Part shown: piece after piece, positions 45,317 through 53,596 of the stretch
Position numbering within the stretch: the stretch's first letter is position 1
How the letters are laid out: the number at the start of each line of letters is the position of its first letter
NCBI GenBank assembly: GCA_029866205.1
Contig: JARWZT010000016.1
Location: forward strand, 124,001 to 188,000
Direction: 5' to 3'
From: Rhodoferax sp.
GTDB taxonomy: Bacteria > Pseudomonadota > Gammaproteobacteria > Burkholderiales > Burkholderiaceae_C
DNA: 64,000 nt
Program-made: the position numbers and the translations under genes
The notes under the pieces: generated by a model
What the model was told of the DNA's origin: nothing
The model's database searches: none
Seen by the model: the letters and a program-made list of their open reading frames with translations, nothing else

Positions 45317-45514
45317 ATGAACCATCTTTTTACCGTCACCGGCATGACCTGCGGCCACTGTGAAAAAGCCGTCACGGCAGCGATTGTGCGACTGGACCCC
45401 AAAGCTACGGTCGTGATCGAACGCAGTGCCAACAAGGTGCAAGTGCAGTCCGAGCAGAGCCATGCGTCGCTGGCACAGGTGATTGTCGAGGAGGGTTATG
45501 CGGTCGTGAACTGA
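45317..45514 (+). CDS. copZ: Heavy-metal-associated domain protein, copper chaperone
   Basis: 65-residue single HMA domain with the metal-binding loop GMTCGHC at residues 9-15 and the conserved C-terminal EEGYAV. It should carry Cu(I) to the neighbouring CopA. GAGAGATCACC precedes the ATG at 45317. The copA-copZ gap of 124 bp must hold both promoters; I could not identify a convincing CueR site in it. Confidence 0.88.
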   Translation: MNHLFTVTGMTCGHCEKAVTAAIVRLDPKATVVIERSANKVQVQSEQSHASLAQVIVEEGYAVVN

Positions 45515-45523
45515 TGCAGGTCA

Positions 45524-45549
45524 AACGGGTGGGGATTTGTCCACCCGTT
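45524..45549. terminator. Hairpin between copZ and rdgC
   Basis: Perfect nine-base stem AACGGGTGG/CCACCCGTT with an eight-base loop in the gap between two convergent genes. It lacks a clear T-run on either side, so it is a weak or Rho-assisted terminator at best. Confidence 0.4.
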
Positions 45550-45557
45550 CGTGGCGC

Positions 45558-46466
45558 TCAGGTCAAGGCCATTTCACCGCCCAACGCCTCAAACAAATCT
45601 GGCAACAAACGCTGCAATTCGCCCGTGGCAATGGCCACGTCTGCGTCAAAGTGATCATCAGAACGGTCTCCTGCCGATGCCGGAGCTTCGTCTGCGACGA
45701 CGTCGAGGAACGTTACTTTTTTGAGCTGCAAAGCCTCGGTCAAAACAAAGGAAACGCGGTCGTTCCACGTCAGAGCCAAGCGGGTCGGGACCTTGCCCGT
45801 CGCAATATGCTGGCAGACCTCGTCCGTGTCCAGGGCATGGCGGGTATAGCGAACCACCGCTTTGGATTCGTCCGTGGCTTTGAGTTCACATTCGCGGTCA
45901 ACGCTGAAGCCTTGGGGCGCTTCGCGGCTTGCGAGCCACTCGGCCATGGCGGTGGCCGGAGCCGTTTGGGTACTGATCAGACTCAGGGCCAATCCGTCCA
46001 CCACTTTGACCAGGCTCGTCAGCACTTCATCGGCTTTGGCCTGGCTACCGGCGTCGAGCATCAACAGCTGCGCCTTGGGATCTAGCCACAAAGTCACACT
46101 GCCTTGTTTGGTAAAGGCCATCGGCAACAGTGCCAGGCGGGCATCGTCACTTAGCGTGCGAGTTTCTTTTTTGCCCGGTTTGCGCCCTGTACTGGCTTCA
46201 ATTTGCGCAACCTGCTCTTGAACCTTGCGCTTGACCACAGACCCCGGGACGCTTTTCACTTCCATCATCCATTTCAGGATCCATTGCCCCGCAACCACCT
46301 CGACGCACGCACCGTGCGCCTCGCCCCGTGGCTCGACCCAACCGACCGATTTTTCTTGCGATGCGCCACATTCCACAAAGTGCGCCTCCTGCAGCGCGGC
46401 CTCCAATTGCGCCTGCGTCGCCGTCCAGGGCGCCGTCAAGCGATACACCATCAAATTTTTAAACAC
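45558..46466 (-). CDS. rdgC: Recombination-associated protein RdgC
   Basis: 302-residue ring-shaped dimeric DNA-binding protein that limits RecA filament activity. N-terminal MFKNLMVYRL, the central PRGEAHGA, LTLWLDPK-like stretch and ALTWNDRVSFVLTE near the C-terminus are RdgC landmarks, and the length is normal. It is convergent with copZ and stands alone. Confidence 0.95.
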   Translation of the reverse strand: MFKNLMVYRLTAPWTATQAQLEAALQEAHFVECGASQEKSVGWVEPRGEAHGACVEVVAGQWILKWMMEVKSVPGSVVKRKVQEQVAQIEASTGRKPGKKETRTLSDDARLALLPMAFTKQGSVTLWLDPKAQLLMLDAGSQAKADEVLTSLVKVVDGLALSLISTQTAPATAMAEWLASREAPQGFSVDRECELKATDESKAVVRYTRHALDTDEVCQHIATGKVPTRLALTWNDRVSFVLTEALQLKKVTFLDVVADEAPASAGDRSDDHFDADVAIATGELQRLLPDLFEALGGEMALT

Positions 46467-46617
46467 ATTGAACTTTCATAAATCAATCAAGCAAGCACTC
46501 AGAAAACCAACTTTACATAGCCTTGCTTTAGCGCAATCGGCCAGACACACATCACTCGCACACTTCAAGCACTGCCTGGCGATTTCCGCAACGGCGCAGT
46601 TACTGAAAGACACCGCT

Positions 46618-47103
46618 ATGAAAACACCTTGGAAAACCCTTTTTGTCGCTGGTAGCCTGGCCGCCTTCGGATTGGGAGCGGTCGCCCAAATGGGACACCC
46701 CATGAATGATCATGCCGGCATGCTTGACATGCACCGTGAGCACGCCATGACACCGCAGCGCATGGAAGCACGCATGACCAAGCACCTGGCAGAGCTCAAG
46801 CGCAAACTGCACATTACGGCATCGCAAGAGCCTGCGTGGACCGCGTTCACCACGGCCATGAAGCCCCCAGCCGCTATGGCCATGACACCGCCAGACCGCA
46901 CTGAGATGGCAAAGCTGAGCACACCTGAACGCATCGACAAAATGAACCAGCTGCGTACCCAGCACCACGAAGCGATGCAGCCCTACATGGACCAACGGGA
47001 CCAGGCTATCAAAACCTTTTACGGCGTGCTGGATGCCCAACAAAAGAAAACCTTTGACGCTGAACATACGTCCATGATGCATGGAGGAACCAAGCGCGGA
47101 TAA
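46618..47103 (+). CDS. Exported Spy/LTxxQ-like periplasmic protein
   Basis: 161-residue protein with a signal peptide (about residues 1-23, ending AVA). The mature part is helical, methionine- and histidine-rich, with KRKLHITASQEPAWTAF (an LTxxQ-like motif), then ERIDKMNQLRTQHHEAM. Spy and CpxP relatives are chaperones or metal/stress sensors. The Met/His content next to copA and copZ would fit copper stress, but this is only suggestive. GAAAG precedes the ATG at 46618. Confidence 0.75.
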   Translation: MKTPWKTLFVAGSLAAFGLGAVAQMGHPMNDHAGMLDMHREHAMTPQRMEARMTKHLAELKRKLHITASQEPAWTAFTTAMKPPAAMAMTPPDRTEMAKLSTPERIDKMNQLRTQHHEAMQPYMDQRDQAIKTFYGVLDAQQKKTFDAEHTSMMHGGTKRG

Positions 47104-47117
47104 AGCGCCCGAAAAAA

Positions 47118-47483
47118 TCAGGCCAGCATCTTTTTAAGCTCACCACTGGCAATCAAGGTTTCAAGGTCGGTAGCGCCACCGACCAAGACTCCTTTCACAA
47201 ACACCATGGGGAATGTGGGCCAACCGGTCCACATCTTCAAGGCGTTGCGTTTGCGCCAGGTGTTGAAATAACTCCCGTACTCCAGATACTCATGCGCCAC
47301 GCCGGCCTTCACCAAAGCGGCTCGGGCTTTTTTGGGCATCGGATTCAAGGACATTCCCACGACCACCACAGGGTGCGCGGCGATCGCGACCTTAACCTCA
47401 TCCACGATCTCGTGGTGGTGGGTTTCTACGGCCTTGCGGATAGCGGGGTGAATGTCTGATTCGCTCAGTACGGGTCTTGGCAT
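47118..47483 (-). CDS. Glutaredoxin-like protein without active-site cysteines
   Basis: 121-residue protein with the C-terminal glutaredoxin pattern WPTFPMVFVKGVLVGGATDL (cis-proline and glutathione-binding region). Where monothiol glutaredoxins have CGFS the sequence reads NPMPKKARAAL, with no cysteine. It resembles a known subgroup of glutaredoxin-domain proteins that lack the thiol. It cannot act as a classical reductase and may bind glutathione or an iron-sulfur partner. Convergent with the gene at 46618. Confidence 0.75.
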   Translation of the reverse strand: MPRPVLSESDIHPAIRKAVETHHHEIVDEVKVAIAAHPVVVVGMSLNPMPKKARAALVKAGVAHEYLEYGSYFNTWRKRNALKMWTGWPTFPMVFVKGVLVGGATDLETLIASGELKKMLA

Positions 47484-47593
47484 GGTTTATTCCTCCACAA
47501 ACCGCCATTATCGGCCCGGTCAAAACGGGGACCCATGACCAAAGACGCACACCGTGTCAGCAAAGTCTTTGCTATTGAATTTACACTGCCCTT

Positions 47594-48439
47594 ATGGCCA
47601 AAGTCCCTGCCCATCCCCTAACCATTCGCCAGGTCTCTGTTGTACAAACGCTGGGTTGGCTCGTTTTGGGTATGCGCGATTTGGTCAAACTGCGCTGGAT
47701 CAGCCTCGCACATGGCATGGTTTTAAGCTTGGCCGGTGGCTTGATCACCTTGGTAGCCCACGATCGCTTTTGGCTGCTGGCGGGGGCCCTGTCGGGCTTT
47801 CTTTTCATTGCACCCGTGTTGGCAGCAAGCCTGTACGCACTGAGCAGAAATCTTGAAAACCAACAGCCGGCCGGCTGGAACACAGTTTGGGACACCTGGA
47901 CCCAGTGGCAAAGCAGCCACCAGGACAAATATGGCAACGATTATTGGTGCCTGGTCCAGTTTGGAATCCTGCTGGGACTGGCTTCTACCGGTTGGGTGGT
48001 GACTTCTGCTGCCCTGATTACCTTGTTGTCCGATGTACCCATTCACACCCCCGTCGATTTTTTGCGCTACGTTGTGGCCGCAAAAAGCGGATGGCTCTTT
48101 GAAATCTGGCTTGCGCTGGGGGGTGTCATGGCGGCGCCTATTTTTGCCTCCAGCGTTATCACCATGCCACTCTTGCTGGACCGCCGCGTTTCACTCTGGC
48201 AAGCGGTTCTGATCAGTTGGGGGGTGGTCTTGAAAAACCCGATTCCCATGGCGGCATGGGCAGCGATCTTGCTGCTCATGAGCCTCTTGGGACTGGGATC
48301 TTTGCTACTGGGCTTGGTATTGGTCATACCGCTGCTGGGCCACGCGAGCTGGCATGCCTACCGCGATTTGGTCCACGCCGAAGATTTGCCAAGTCGGCAA
48401 ACCGGGTATGCCGCTCCCGACACCATGGCTGAACGCTGA
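47594..48439 (+). CDS. DUF2189 family membrane protein
   Basis: 281-residue integral membrane protein with about six hydrophobic segments. WLVLGMRDLVKL in the first 40 residues and GHASWHAYRDLVHAE near the C-terminus are the parts I associate with DUF2189. Its function is unknown. It overlaps the next gene by one base (TGATG), so both are translated together. Confidence 0.82.
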   Translation: MAKVPAHPLTIRQVSVVQTLGWLVLGMRDLVKLRWISLAHGMVLSLAGGLITLVAHDRFWLLAGALSGFLFIAPVLAASLYALSRNLENQQPAGWNTVWDTWTQWQSSHQDKYGNDYWCLVQFGILLGLASTGWVVTSAALITLLSDVPIHTPVDFLRYVVAAKSGWLFEIWLALGGVMAAPIFASSVITMPLLLDRRVSLWQAVLISWGVVLKNPIPMAAWAAILLLMSLLGLGSLLLGLVLVIPLLGHASWHAYRDLVHAEDLPSRQTGYAAPDTMAER

Positions 48440-48648
48440 TGTGGGGTTACTCCGAAGAGCAAATTGCCAGTTTTGGGCTCACCTTTGGTGTGGGCGCCTT
48501 CATGTTGTACATGCTGTTCATCATCGGACAATTGGCATGGGAAGCCAAAGCGGGAAAGTTTGGTACTTTTGTGCTCTTTTTGGGCCTGGCTTTCGGCATG
48601 GTCGGCTTTGTCGCAAAAATGGCAATCCAGTGGTGGTTCAATATTTAA
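48439..48648 (+). CDS. DUF2788 family small membrane protein
   Basis: 69-residue protein with two membrane helices (about residues 11-30 and 43-63), starting MWGYSEEQIASFGLTFG. The family (DUF2788) is found in Beta- and Gammaproteobacteria and has no known function. The start overlaps the previous stop by one base. It ends 7 bp before the convergent nnrU-like gene. Confidence 0.82.
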   Translation: MWGYSEEQIASFGLTFGVGAFMLYMLFIIGQLAWEAKAGKFGTFVLFLGLAFGMVGFVAKMAIQWWFNI

Positions 48649-48655
48649 GACGGAC

Positions 48656-49234
48656 TTAAGCCATCAAACGCACGCCCATCAAAATACCGTGTAACCAACT
48701 CAAAAAAACCAGCCAAAGCAGCACGCCAACTCCCACGGTAATCAGCGTCGGCACCGTTTCACCGGGTGGGTAATACAACGCTTGTGCCCTGTCGCGCTGG
48801 CGAGAAGCCCTGAACGTCAGCACGCTCCACAGCAAGAACGCACCAAACAACACCACATGGGCCAAAGTCCCATTGGCCAACAGATGCGCCAAAGCCCAAA
48901 CCTTGACTGACAAAACCATAGGGTGGTGCAGTCGGGCACGAATCGCATTGCGTGGCACATAAGCTGCCACGATCAAAACCATCGCAATCAACATCAATAA
49001 AAAAGCCAAGTGGCGCATGCCTGCCGGCGGTGTCCAAAGCACTGTGGGGGTGTCACGTGCCACAGAAAAACCATATACCACCAAAGCCAAACCCGCCGCT
49101 GAAAGCAAGGAATACAGTCCCTTGAAACGTGCTTCTCCCATGCGCTCCCGCAGGGCATCACGCCGAACATCACCACCCACACGCAAAGAGTGTGTGCCCA
49201 AGAAAAGCAACAATCCAAAAACCAGGTACGCCAT
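48656..49234 (-). CDS. NnrU family membrane protein
   Basis: 192-residue inner-membrane protein with about five hydrophobic segments. The NnrU family was found near denitrification genes and in related forms serves as a 15-cis-zeta-carotene isomerase fold. FLGTHSLRV at the N-terminus with a membrane histidine, HHPMVLSVKVWALAHLLANG in the middle, and the C-terminal LLWLVFLSWLHGILMGV support it. No denitrification genes are in the window. Confidence 0.85.
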   Translation of the reverse strand: MAYLVFGLLLFLGTHSLRVGGDVRRDALRERMGEARFKGLYSLLSAAGLALVVYGFSVARDTPTVLWTPPAGMRHLAFLLMLIAMVLIVAAYVPRNAIRARLHHPMVLSVKVWALAHLLANGTLAHVVLFGAFLLWSVLTFRASRQRDRAQALYYPPGETVPTLITVGVGVLLWLVFLSWLHGILMGVRLMA

Positions 49235-49311
49235 ACTTTTTTCTCGCTTGTTTCAATCGATGATCCCGCATTTAAGGTACCACATCAGGCCCTAAAAAGG
49301 GCTGCAAAGTC

Positions 49312-49348
49312 TGTGGATAACAAAAGGATAAATGAGGGCTTATGCACA
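49312..49348. other. Pair of facing DnaA boxes in an AT-rich gap
   Basis: TGTGGATAA (49312-49320, a perfect DnaA box on the minus strand) and TTATGCACA (49340-49348, a common variant) face each other within 37 bp. The 402-bp gap 49235-49636 is unusually AT-rich for this genome. On its minus strand it contains a TAGTAGTAGTAG run (about 49485-49497). It has no gene. This is either DnaA control of minCDE or an origin-like element; only two good boxes are present. Confidence 0.5.
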
Positions 49349-49524
49349 GGCCTCTCCGTTTTCCAAAAGTTATTCCTTTTTCCATGACACCAAAAAACAG
49401 CCTGACCCACAAGCAAAGCGAGAGGCTAAGCCTATGATTCATATGGAAAAAATACACTTGTGCACCGAATTGGCATGACCCTATCTACTACTACTATTCT
49501 TTAAATAAAGAAATAAGCTAGAAG

Positions 49525-49567
49525 AGAACAACAACAAAAGCGCCGTTTGTTCTTTGTTTTTTGTTCC
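49525..49567 (+). terminator. Possible terminator or attenuator upstream of minC
   Basis: AGAACAA (49525-49531) pairs with TTGTTCT (49547-49553), followed by a T-rich stretch to about 49567. No plus-strand gene ends here, so if the minC promoter lies upstream the hairpin could act as an attenuator. The stem is AT-rich and weak. Confidence 0.3.
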
Positions 49568-49636
49568 ATCCTGCAGGCCATTGCGGCCAAGCGCTTACGG
49601 TAACATCGTGGCTTGCCCATTCCGACACCAAGCCCC

Positions 49637-50479
49637 ATGACGGTTCCTTCCGCCGCTGTTTCTTCTGGTGCTGTGCCAGCTGCTTTTGAACTCAAGAGCG
49701 CCCAACTCACCTTGGTCGCTTTGGTGCTGAAGACCCACGATCTGGCTATTGTGGCGGCCGAACTTGCGAGAAGTTTTGGGCCCAAGGGGGAAAGTCCGGA
49801 TTTCTTTGATACCGATGGCGTAGTCATTGACTTTTCCCAGACCGATATCACTTTGCCCCATCCACAATGGGAATTGCTGATGAAGACTTTTGGTGCCTGT
49901 AAATTGGTGCCGATGGCAGTGCGCGGTCTGGAGCCTGCAAGCCTGGCTGTGGCACAACGGCTAGGGCTTACCGAGGCTCCTCCTGAACCGCGGCGCGGTG
50001 CTACTGCAGCCACCAAAGCGACTGCACCCCTGCCAAATCCAGCGCCAGCCCCGGTAGTTGCGCCCGTTTCAGCACCGGCTCCCGTTTCAAAATCTGCCCC
50101 TTCTGCCCTCGCAGCCAGCCGCGAAGCAGCACCCGTGCCCACCATGGTGATTACCAAGCCCTTGCGTTCAGGCCAAAAAGTCTATGCCCGTGGTGGTGAT
50201 TTGGTAGTTCTGGCCATGGTTAACCGGGGCGCAGAGGTTATTGCGGACGGCAATATTCACGTTTATGCCCCTTTGCGCGGTAAAGCCATGGCTGGGGCGC
50301 GAGGCAATACCCAGGCCCGTATTTTTTCTCTGTGCATGGAGCCGGAGTTGGTCTCCATTGCCGGTATTTACCGCACCACCGAGAGAGAACTCGAAGGTGA
50401 TGTGTTGGGCAAACCAGCACAAATCCACCTGAGCGACGATGGAAAAGAGAAGCTGATCATCGAAGCATTGAAATCGTAA
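49637..50479 (+). CDS. minC: Septum site-determining protein MinC
   Basis: 280-residue inhibitor of FtsZ ring assembly. The N-terminal domain (about residues 10-105) is joined by a long Ala/Pro-rich linker (about 115-165) to the C-terminal beta-helix domain, with SGQKVYARGGDLVVLAMVNRG and IHVYAPLRGKAMAGARG as landmarks. The ATG at 49637 is preferred to a TTG at 49613. First gene of the minCDE operon. Confidence 0.94.
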   Translation: MTVPSAAVSSGAVPAAFELKSAQLTLVALVLKTHDLAIVAAELARSFGPKGESPDFFDTDGVVIDFSQTDITLPHPQWELLMKTFGACKLVPMAVRGLEPASLAVAQRLGLTEAPPEPRRGATAATKATAPLPNPAPAPVVAPVSAPAPVSKSAPSALAASREAAPVPTMVITKPLRSGQKVYARGGDLVVLAMVNRGAEVIADGNIHVYAPLRGKAMAGARGNTQARIFSLCMEPELVSIAGIYRTTERELEGDVLGKPAQIHLSDDGKEKLIIEALKS

Positions 50480-50521
50480 AATTCAGTATCACGACCCCAC
50501 ATTCCGAAAGATTCTTCATCC

Positions 50522-51337
50522 ATGGCAAAAATTATTGTGGTCACTTCAGGCAAAGGTGGCGTAGGAAAAACGACGACCAGTGCCAGTTTTGCTTCTGGCT
50601 TGGCTTTGCGTGGCCACAAAACCGCGGTGATTGACTTTGATGTGGGCTTGCGTAATCTGGATCTGATCATGGGCTGCGAACGCCGCGTGGTGTACGACCT
50701 GATCAACGTGATCCAGCGCGAGGCCAATTTGCACCAGGCTTTGATCAAAGACAAGCAGTGCGAAAACCTCTATGTTTTGGCCGCTTCGCAAACCCGCGAC
50801 AAAGATGCCCTGACGCAAGAAGGTGTAGAGAAAGTCCTGCACGACTTGGCTGCCATGGATTTTGAATACATCGTTTGCGATTCTCCTGCCGGTATTGAAA
50901 CCGGTGCGCTGATGGCCATGCACTTTGCCGATGAAGCGCTGGTGGTGACCAACCCCGAAGTTTCTTCTGTGCGCGATTCCGACAGGATTTTGGGCATGCT
51001 TGCCAGCAAAACCAAACGGGCAATCGAAGGTTTGGACCCGATTAAAGAACACTTGCTCATTACCCGTTACAACCCGGCACGCGTAGACCAGGGCCAGATG
51101 CTGTCGCTTGAGGACATTCAGGACATTTTGCGCATCAAGCTCATTGGCGTGATACCGGAGAGTGAATCCGTGTTGCAGGCTTCCAACCAAGGGGTGCCCG
51201 CGGTGCACATGGAAGGCAGCGACGTAGCCGAAGCGTACAAAGATGTGATCGACCGTTTCTTGGGTGCTGATAAACCCATGCGCTTTACCGAGGCGCCCAA
51301 GCAAGGTTTTTTCAAGCGTATTTTTGGTGGGAAATAA
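50522..51337 (+). CDS. minD: Septum site-determining ATPase MinD
   Basis: 271-residue membrane-associated ATPase that recruits MinC and oscillates with MinE. Deviant Walker [41 protein letters not shown] region (residues about 38-59) and a C-terminal amphipathic helix ([11 protein letters not shown]) for membrane attachment. It lies 42 bp after minC. Confidence 0.97.
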   Translation: MAKIIVVTSGKGGVGKTTTSASFASGLALRGHKTAVIDFDVGLRNLDLIMGCERRVVYDLINVIQREANLHQALIKDKQCENLYVLAASQTRDKDALTQEGVEKVLHDLAAMDFEYIVCDSPAGIETGALMAMHFADEALVVTNPEVSSVRDSDRILGMLASKTKRAIEGLDPIKEHLLITRYNPARVDQGQMLSLEDIQDILRIKLIGVIPESESVLQASNQGVPAVHMEGSDVAEAYKDVIDRFLGADKPMRFTEAPKQGFFKRIFGGK

Positions 51338-51341
51338 CAGC

Positions 51342-51602
51342 ATGTCCTTCCTCTCGTTTTTGTTGGGTGAGAAGAAAAAAACTGCCAGCGTTGCCAAAGA
51401 ACGCCTGCAAATCATCCTGGCGCACGAACGCAGCGGCCGCAACGCGTCTGAACCCGATTATTTGCAAGACCTGCAAAGAGACCTGATTGCGGTGATCAGC
51501 AAATACATCAAGATCAATCCCAATGACATCAAAGTCAATATGGAACGCCAGGACAACCTCGACGTGCTCGAGGTAAAAATCGAACTGCCAGACGCGCGGT
51601 GA
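51342..51602 (+). CDS. minE: Cell division topological specificity factor MinE
   Basis: 86-residue protein that drives MinD off the membrane. [22 protein letters not shown] is the membrane/anti-MinCD part (about residues 1-31), and the C-terminal topological specificity domain follows. The ATG at 51342 lies 4 bp after minD. A terminator follows inside the convergent gene. Confidence 0.96.
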   Translation: MSFLSFLLGEKKKTASVAKERLQIILAHERSGRNASEPDYLQDLQRDLIAVISKYIKINPNDIKVNMERQDNLDVLEVKIELPDAR

Positions 51603-51617
51603 TAGCGCCAGTGGCGG

Positions 51618-52097
51618 CTAATCGATGCCTGCCGCACTCACCAAAAGTGCGGTTTTATCGACCACCCTGCGCAGCACAAAACTGGAATGCACACCAGTGA
51701 CGCCTTCAATACGCGTAACCTGGTTGAGCAAAAGCGATTGGTAGTGGTCCATGTCACGCACCGCCACTTTGAGCTGGTAGTCTGCATCCTGGCCGGTGAT
51801 CAGCAGGCATTCCAGTACCTCGGGTAATACCGCAATAGCGGCCTCAAAATTGGCAAAACGCTCAGGCGTGTGTTTGTCCATGGAAATATGGATCAGCGCC
51901 ATCAGGGTCAGGCCCAGTTTGCGGGCATCGAGCAAGGCCCGATAACCCATGATCAAGCCTGCTTCTTCCAGCGCCCGTACCCGGCGCAGACAGGGTGAAG
52001 CCGACAGGCCAATGCGGTCCGCAAGGTCCTGGTTATTGATGCGGCCATCGACTTGCAGGACTTCCAGAATCTGGCGGTCAAATCGATCTAGTTTCAT
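51618..52097 (-). CDS. Lrp/AsnC family transcriptional regulator
   Basis: 159-residue regulator. N-terminal HTH with LDRFDRQILEVLQVDGRINN and LADRIGLSASPCLRRVRALE (about residues 3-45), C-terminal RAM domain with GQDADYQLKVAVRDMDHY. Such proteins sense amino acids and are usually autoregulated. A perfect palindrome lies 22 bp upstream of its start codon, the likely operator. Convergent with minE by 15 bp. Confidence 0.92.
   Translation of the reverse strand: MKLDRFDRQILEVLQVDGRINNQDLADRIGLSASPCLRRVRALEEAGLIMGYRALLDARKLGLTLMALIHISMDKHTPERFANFEAAIAVLPEVLECLLITGQDADYQLKVAVRDMDHYQSLLLNQVTRIEGVTGVHSSFVLRRVVDKTALLVSAAGID
51632..51658 (+). terminator. minCDE terminator inside the convergent lrp-like gene
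   Basis: CCGCACT (51632-51638) pairs with AGTGCGG (51646-51652), followed by TTTTAT. It lies 30 bp after minE, within the last codons of the convergent Lrp/AsnC gene, so one sequence serves as both terminator and coding region. Confidence 0.7.
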
Positions 52098-52118
52098 TTA
52101 ATTGCCTTAAATTTAAAA

Positions 52119-52143
52119 AATATTGGCATAGTATGCCAATATT
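52119..52143. promoter_or_regulatory. Perfect 25-bp palindrome, probable Lrp/AsnC operator
   Basis: AATATTGGCATA and TATGCCAATATT form a perfect 12-bp inverted repeat around a single G. The site begins 22 bp upstream of the regulator's start codon and the surrounding DNA is AT-rich, as expected of an autoregulatory Lrp-type operator overlapping the promoter. The gap 52144-52289 shows nothing further. Confidence 0.6.
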
Positions 52144-52289
52144 CAGAATGAATCGGGCAAAAACGCAATCCACTGCCCCAACAACGGTTTTACACTTTGA
52201 ACCACGGTAAATCCAAACCGAAACGACTGCCAACCAGAGCCACAAGCCCGCGTTGCACATCAGCACCTTACCCAGGTGCCGCACGCAAA

Positions 52290-52323
52290 ACAGCCCCCGA
52301 CGCTTGATCCGCGCGGGGGCTGT
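52290..52323 (-). terminator. Terminator of the glutamine amidotransferase gene
   Basis: ACAGCCCCCG pairs with CGGGGGCTGT over a 14-base loop. Read on the minus strand it lies 30 bp after the amidotransferase stop and is followed by a short T-run (part of the stem plus TTT). A T-rich stretch also lies on the plus-strand side, so it may work in both directions. Confidence 0.6.
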
Positions 52324-52353
52324 CTGTTTTGTGCTTTCGCTGTTTGGGCCTGT

Positions 52354-53067
52354 CTACGCGTTTGCTTTGCCTTCAACAAATGCCACCATCATGCGCGCTA
52401 CTTGCAGGCCGTCATGGCCCTGCTTCAGGCTTTCGGTACCGGCGCAGTACAGGCTTTCACCCAAACGTTCGCGGCGACGGTTCAACAAAAACGCACTGTA
52501 GTCTTCGACAAACTCCGGGTGGCCCTGCACACAAAAAACCTCGTCACCGATAGCGTATCCCGCCACCGGGCAATGGCTGTTGCTGGCCAGCAGCACGGCG
52601 TTTTGGGGCAGTTCCAAGACCTGGTCCTGGTGGCTTACCAGCAGCGCCAGACGTTTGTCTTCAGGGGCCAATGGCAAGTCGGCGGCGTGCCAGTCGTAGG
52701 ACATGCGTCCTACGCCCCACCCTTGCGGAGCGCGCCCGACCTTGGCGCCCAGACACAAGGCGATCAATTGGTGGCCAAAGCAGATGCCCAGGAGTTTTTT
52801 GTTTTGCTCCAGCAATAAAGTAACCCGGCGCCGCAACTCAAGCACCCAGGGCGCGTCCGAGAACGAGTCTGCCTTGCTGCCGGTCAGCACCACGGCGCCA
52901 TAGGCGTCGAATGATTCCGGGTACTGCCCCAGCGGCGTGTGAAAGATATCGAATTCCCAATCGGCCCCTGCGTCGTGGAACAGGCGCACAAACATCGCAC
53001 CGTAGCCCTGGTAGGTGGCTTCAATGGACGGATCAAGATCGTCGTTTTCAAGAATGCAAACTTTCAT
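52354..53067 (-). CDS. Class I glutamine amidotransferase-like protein
   Basis: 237-residue free-standing GATase1 protein. The nucleophile elbow is LLGICFGHQLIA with the catalytic Cys, and the His-Glu pair is in VQGHPEF. Such proteins are related to GMP synthase glutaminase domains and to gamma-glutamylpolyamine hydrolases. No synthetase partner is nearby, so the acceptor is unknown. The ATG at 53067 begins MKVCILENDD. Confidence 0.87.
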   Translation of the reverse strand: MKVCILENDDLDPSIEATYQGYGAMFVRLFHDAGADWEFDIFHTPLGQYPESFDAYGAVVLTGSKADSFSDAPWVLELRRRVTLLLEQNKKLLGICFGHQLIALCLGAKVGRAPQGWGVGRMSYDWHAADLPLAPEDKRLALLVSHQDQVLELPQNAVLLASNSHCPVAGYAIGDEVFCVQGHPEFVEDYSAFLLNRRRERLGESLYCAGTESLKQGHDGLQVARMMVAFVEGKANA

Positions 53068-53104
53068 AGGCGGTATTTTCCCCTTTTTGACAGCCTCAGG
53101 CGCT

Positions 53105-53306
53105 ATTTTGGGGCGTCGTGGTACATTAGCCCGTCGCTAAAGGCGAATTGACCGTGCGGACGCTCTTCAGCGTGTCGGCACAGTCCTCGGGCAGAGGGGT
53201 CGTCAATTCAGTCCTTCATTGGCGATACGCCTGCTTCTCACGGCTTGGCGGTATTTATCCCTTAATGCATGTGGCCCCTGCCAGCGGTCCGTGCGCATGA
53301 TTTTTA
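53105..53306 (+). promoter_or_regulatory. Structured leader upstream of small gene and infA
   Basis: This 200-bp region precedes a small gene and infA and has no open frame. It contains several inverted repeats, for example GACGCT CTTC AGCGT around 53159-53175 flanked by GTGC/GCAC. Long structured leaders are common in front of cold-shock and translation-factor genes; I cannot assign it to a named family. Confidence 0.35.
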
Positions 53307-53555
53307 ATGATTCAGAACCCTAATTTTTCTCTCTTGTCTCCTGTGACCATCGGCAAATACCGCATTGCCGCCTGCCCCCGCCCTTTGCGCAGCGGCCGCT
53401 TTGAAGCCCAAGTTTCTATTGCCAGTGGCCGTGGAAGCGCCAGCACCGACCGCGTCATGCGTTTTTGCGATGACTTCCCGACCCACGACGCCGCAGCGCA
53501 TTACGCCCTGTCCCAAGGCATCAATTGGGTCTGCGATGCCACGCGAACCCAGTAA
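53307..53555 (+). CDS. Small conserved hypothetical protein
   Basis: 82-residue protein, basic in the middle ([20 protein letters not shown]) and with a C-terminal part reading [18 protein letters not shown] do not recognise the family. It lies 41 bp before infA on the same strand and shares its leader, so a role in translation or cold adaptation is possible. The ATG at 53307 is the only good start; the ribosome binding site is weak. Confidence 0.65.
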   Translation: MIQNPNFSLLSPVTIGKYRIAACPRPLRSGRFEAQVSIASGRGSASTDRVMRFCDDFPTHDAAAHYALSQGINWVCDATRTQ

Positions 53556-53596
53556 CTTTTTCAACTCCGACGATAATTCAGTCCAAAGGACACACC

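Noticed and set aside
45192-45317. CueR operator between copA and copZ
   Set aside because: A CTTGCG/AAGGTT-like stretch is present but the dyad and promoter spacing typical of CueR sites are not convincing.
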